Shown here: piece by piece, positions 63,813-64,000 of the stretch
Position numbering within the stretch: position 1 is the stretch's first letter
How the letters are laid out: every line of letters starts with the position of its first letter
Position numbers and translations under genes: made by a program
The notes under the pieces: model-generated
Told to the model about the DNA's origin: nothing
What the model saw: only the letters and a program-made list of their open reading frames with translations
Database searches by the model: none
Assembly: GCF_006363915.1 (NCBI RefSeq)
Contig: NZ_CP040946.1
DNA: 64,000 nt
DNA from: Methylophilus medardensis
GTDB lineage: Bacteria; Pseudomonadota; Gammaproteobacteria; Burkholderiales; Methylophilaceae
Strand: one strand, 5' to 3'

Positions 63813-64000
63813 TTAAACGTCGCCCCCAACACCCTTAAATTTCTCAACAAACGCAACAATCTTTTGAAAGACGGTTTGCTTTTTAGTTAAATATTGCGGA
63901 TTCAACGGGCTTATTTTTGGCAATATTGAATTAAGCTCGGTGCCGTTTTCGCTGGCATATTCACGTTTTAATGAGGTCGCAATGTAGCGCTTTGCAGCCT
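63813..64000 (-). CDS. C-terminal part of an unrecognised protein, cut by the window edge
   Basis: A minus-strand frame is open from the right edge to TAA at 63815-63813 and encodes at least 62 residues. It includes RYIATSLKREYASENG and a final KIVAFVEKFKGVGGDV. The segment is hydrophilic and predicted helical. The frame's uninterrupted length and basic/acidic balance support coding. The family cannot be told from this piece. Confidence 0.5.
   Translation of the reverse strand, partial: AAKRYIATSLKREYASENGTELNSILPKISPLNPQYLTKKQTVFQKIVAFVEKFKGVGGDV

Overview
The window looks like the chromosome of an aerobic Gram-negative betaproteobacterium, most likely close to the Methylophilaceae (Nitrosomonadales). 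The inference rests on the cytochrome oxidase assembly cluster with its tiny cox small-assembly protein, a DUF2909 twin-membrane protein and a DUF2244 protein, on PEP-CTERM proteins, and on NodT-type RND efflux genes. No rRNA, tRNA or CRISPR array was recognised. Base composition is visibly more AT-rich in the first ~8 kb and the last ~2 kb than in the RND and cox blocks.

Positions 1-6585 look like an accessory or defence island. An extended UmuD-like protein is followed, with an ATGA overlap, by a probable umuC that runs off the left edge. Next comes a tightly packed four-gene cassette: an HTH regulator, an AAA+ ATPase, a subtilisin-like protease and a 298-aa protein I do not recognise. The ATPase-protease pair matches the IetA/IetS plan known from plasmid-stability and anti-phage systems. 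The flanking regulator and fourth gene, plus repeated GCAC-N5-GTGC palindromes, suggest a regulated, extended version. A TniQ-like C-terminal fragment ends tail to tail against it.

Positions 6712-24392 hold stress and envelope genes: a three-BON protein, a zinc alcohol dehydrogenase, a P-type ATPase, a soluble PAS chemoreceptor, a polytopic membrane protein, a 24-aa hydrophobic peptide, hemerythrin, a KatE-type catalase, a Lon-N-domain protein, a molybdopterin oxidoreductase, two DUF4398/OmpA lipoproteins and a small conserved-looking ORF.

Positions 24466-26377 hold a second UmuD-like paralogue, aligned without gaps to the first over the N-terminal region and active site and carrying the same twin operator (TTGTAACAA pairs). 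It is followed not by a polymerase but by an alpha/beta hydrolase. Divergently, there is a cytochrome c' gene that has lost its N-terminal half and signal peptide.

Positions 26497-44965 carry an MdtABC-like efflux operon with its outer-membrane factor, DUF1328, RelA, DUF202, a second RND pump whose permease gene overlaps a DedA-rhodanese fusion gene, and a Ca2+/H+ antiporter. Positions 45093-51585 carry a second alcohol dehydrogenase, an AraC regulator, a two-propeller periplasmic dehydrogenase-like protein, a PsiF protein and a degenerate-GGDEF/EAL protein.

Positions 51627-60129 (minus strand) form the aa3-type cytochrome c oxidase cluster: DUF2244, CoxII with fused cytochrome c, CoxI, a 32-aa assembly protein, Cox11, CoxIII, then SURF1, a Sco-like protein, heme A synthase and heme O synthase. 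CoxI appears to lack the usual K-channel lysine. The right end has a DUF2189 membrane protein, two PEP-CTERM proteins, a 58-aa ORF and an unrecognised partial gene.
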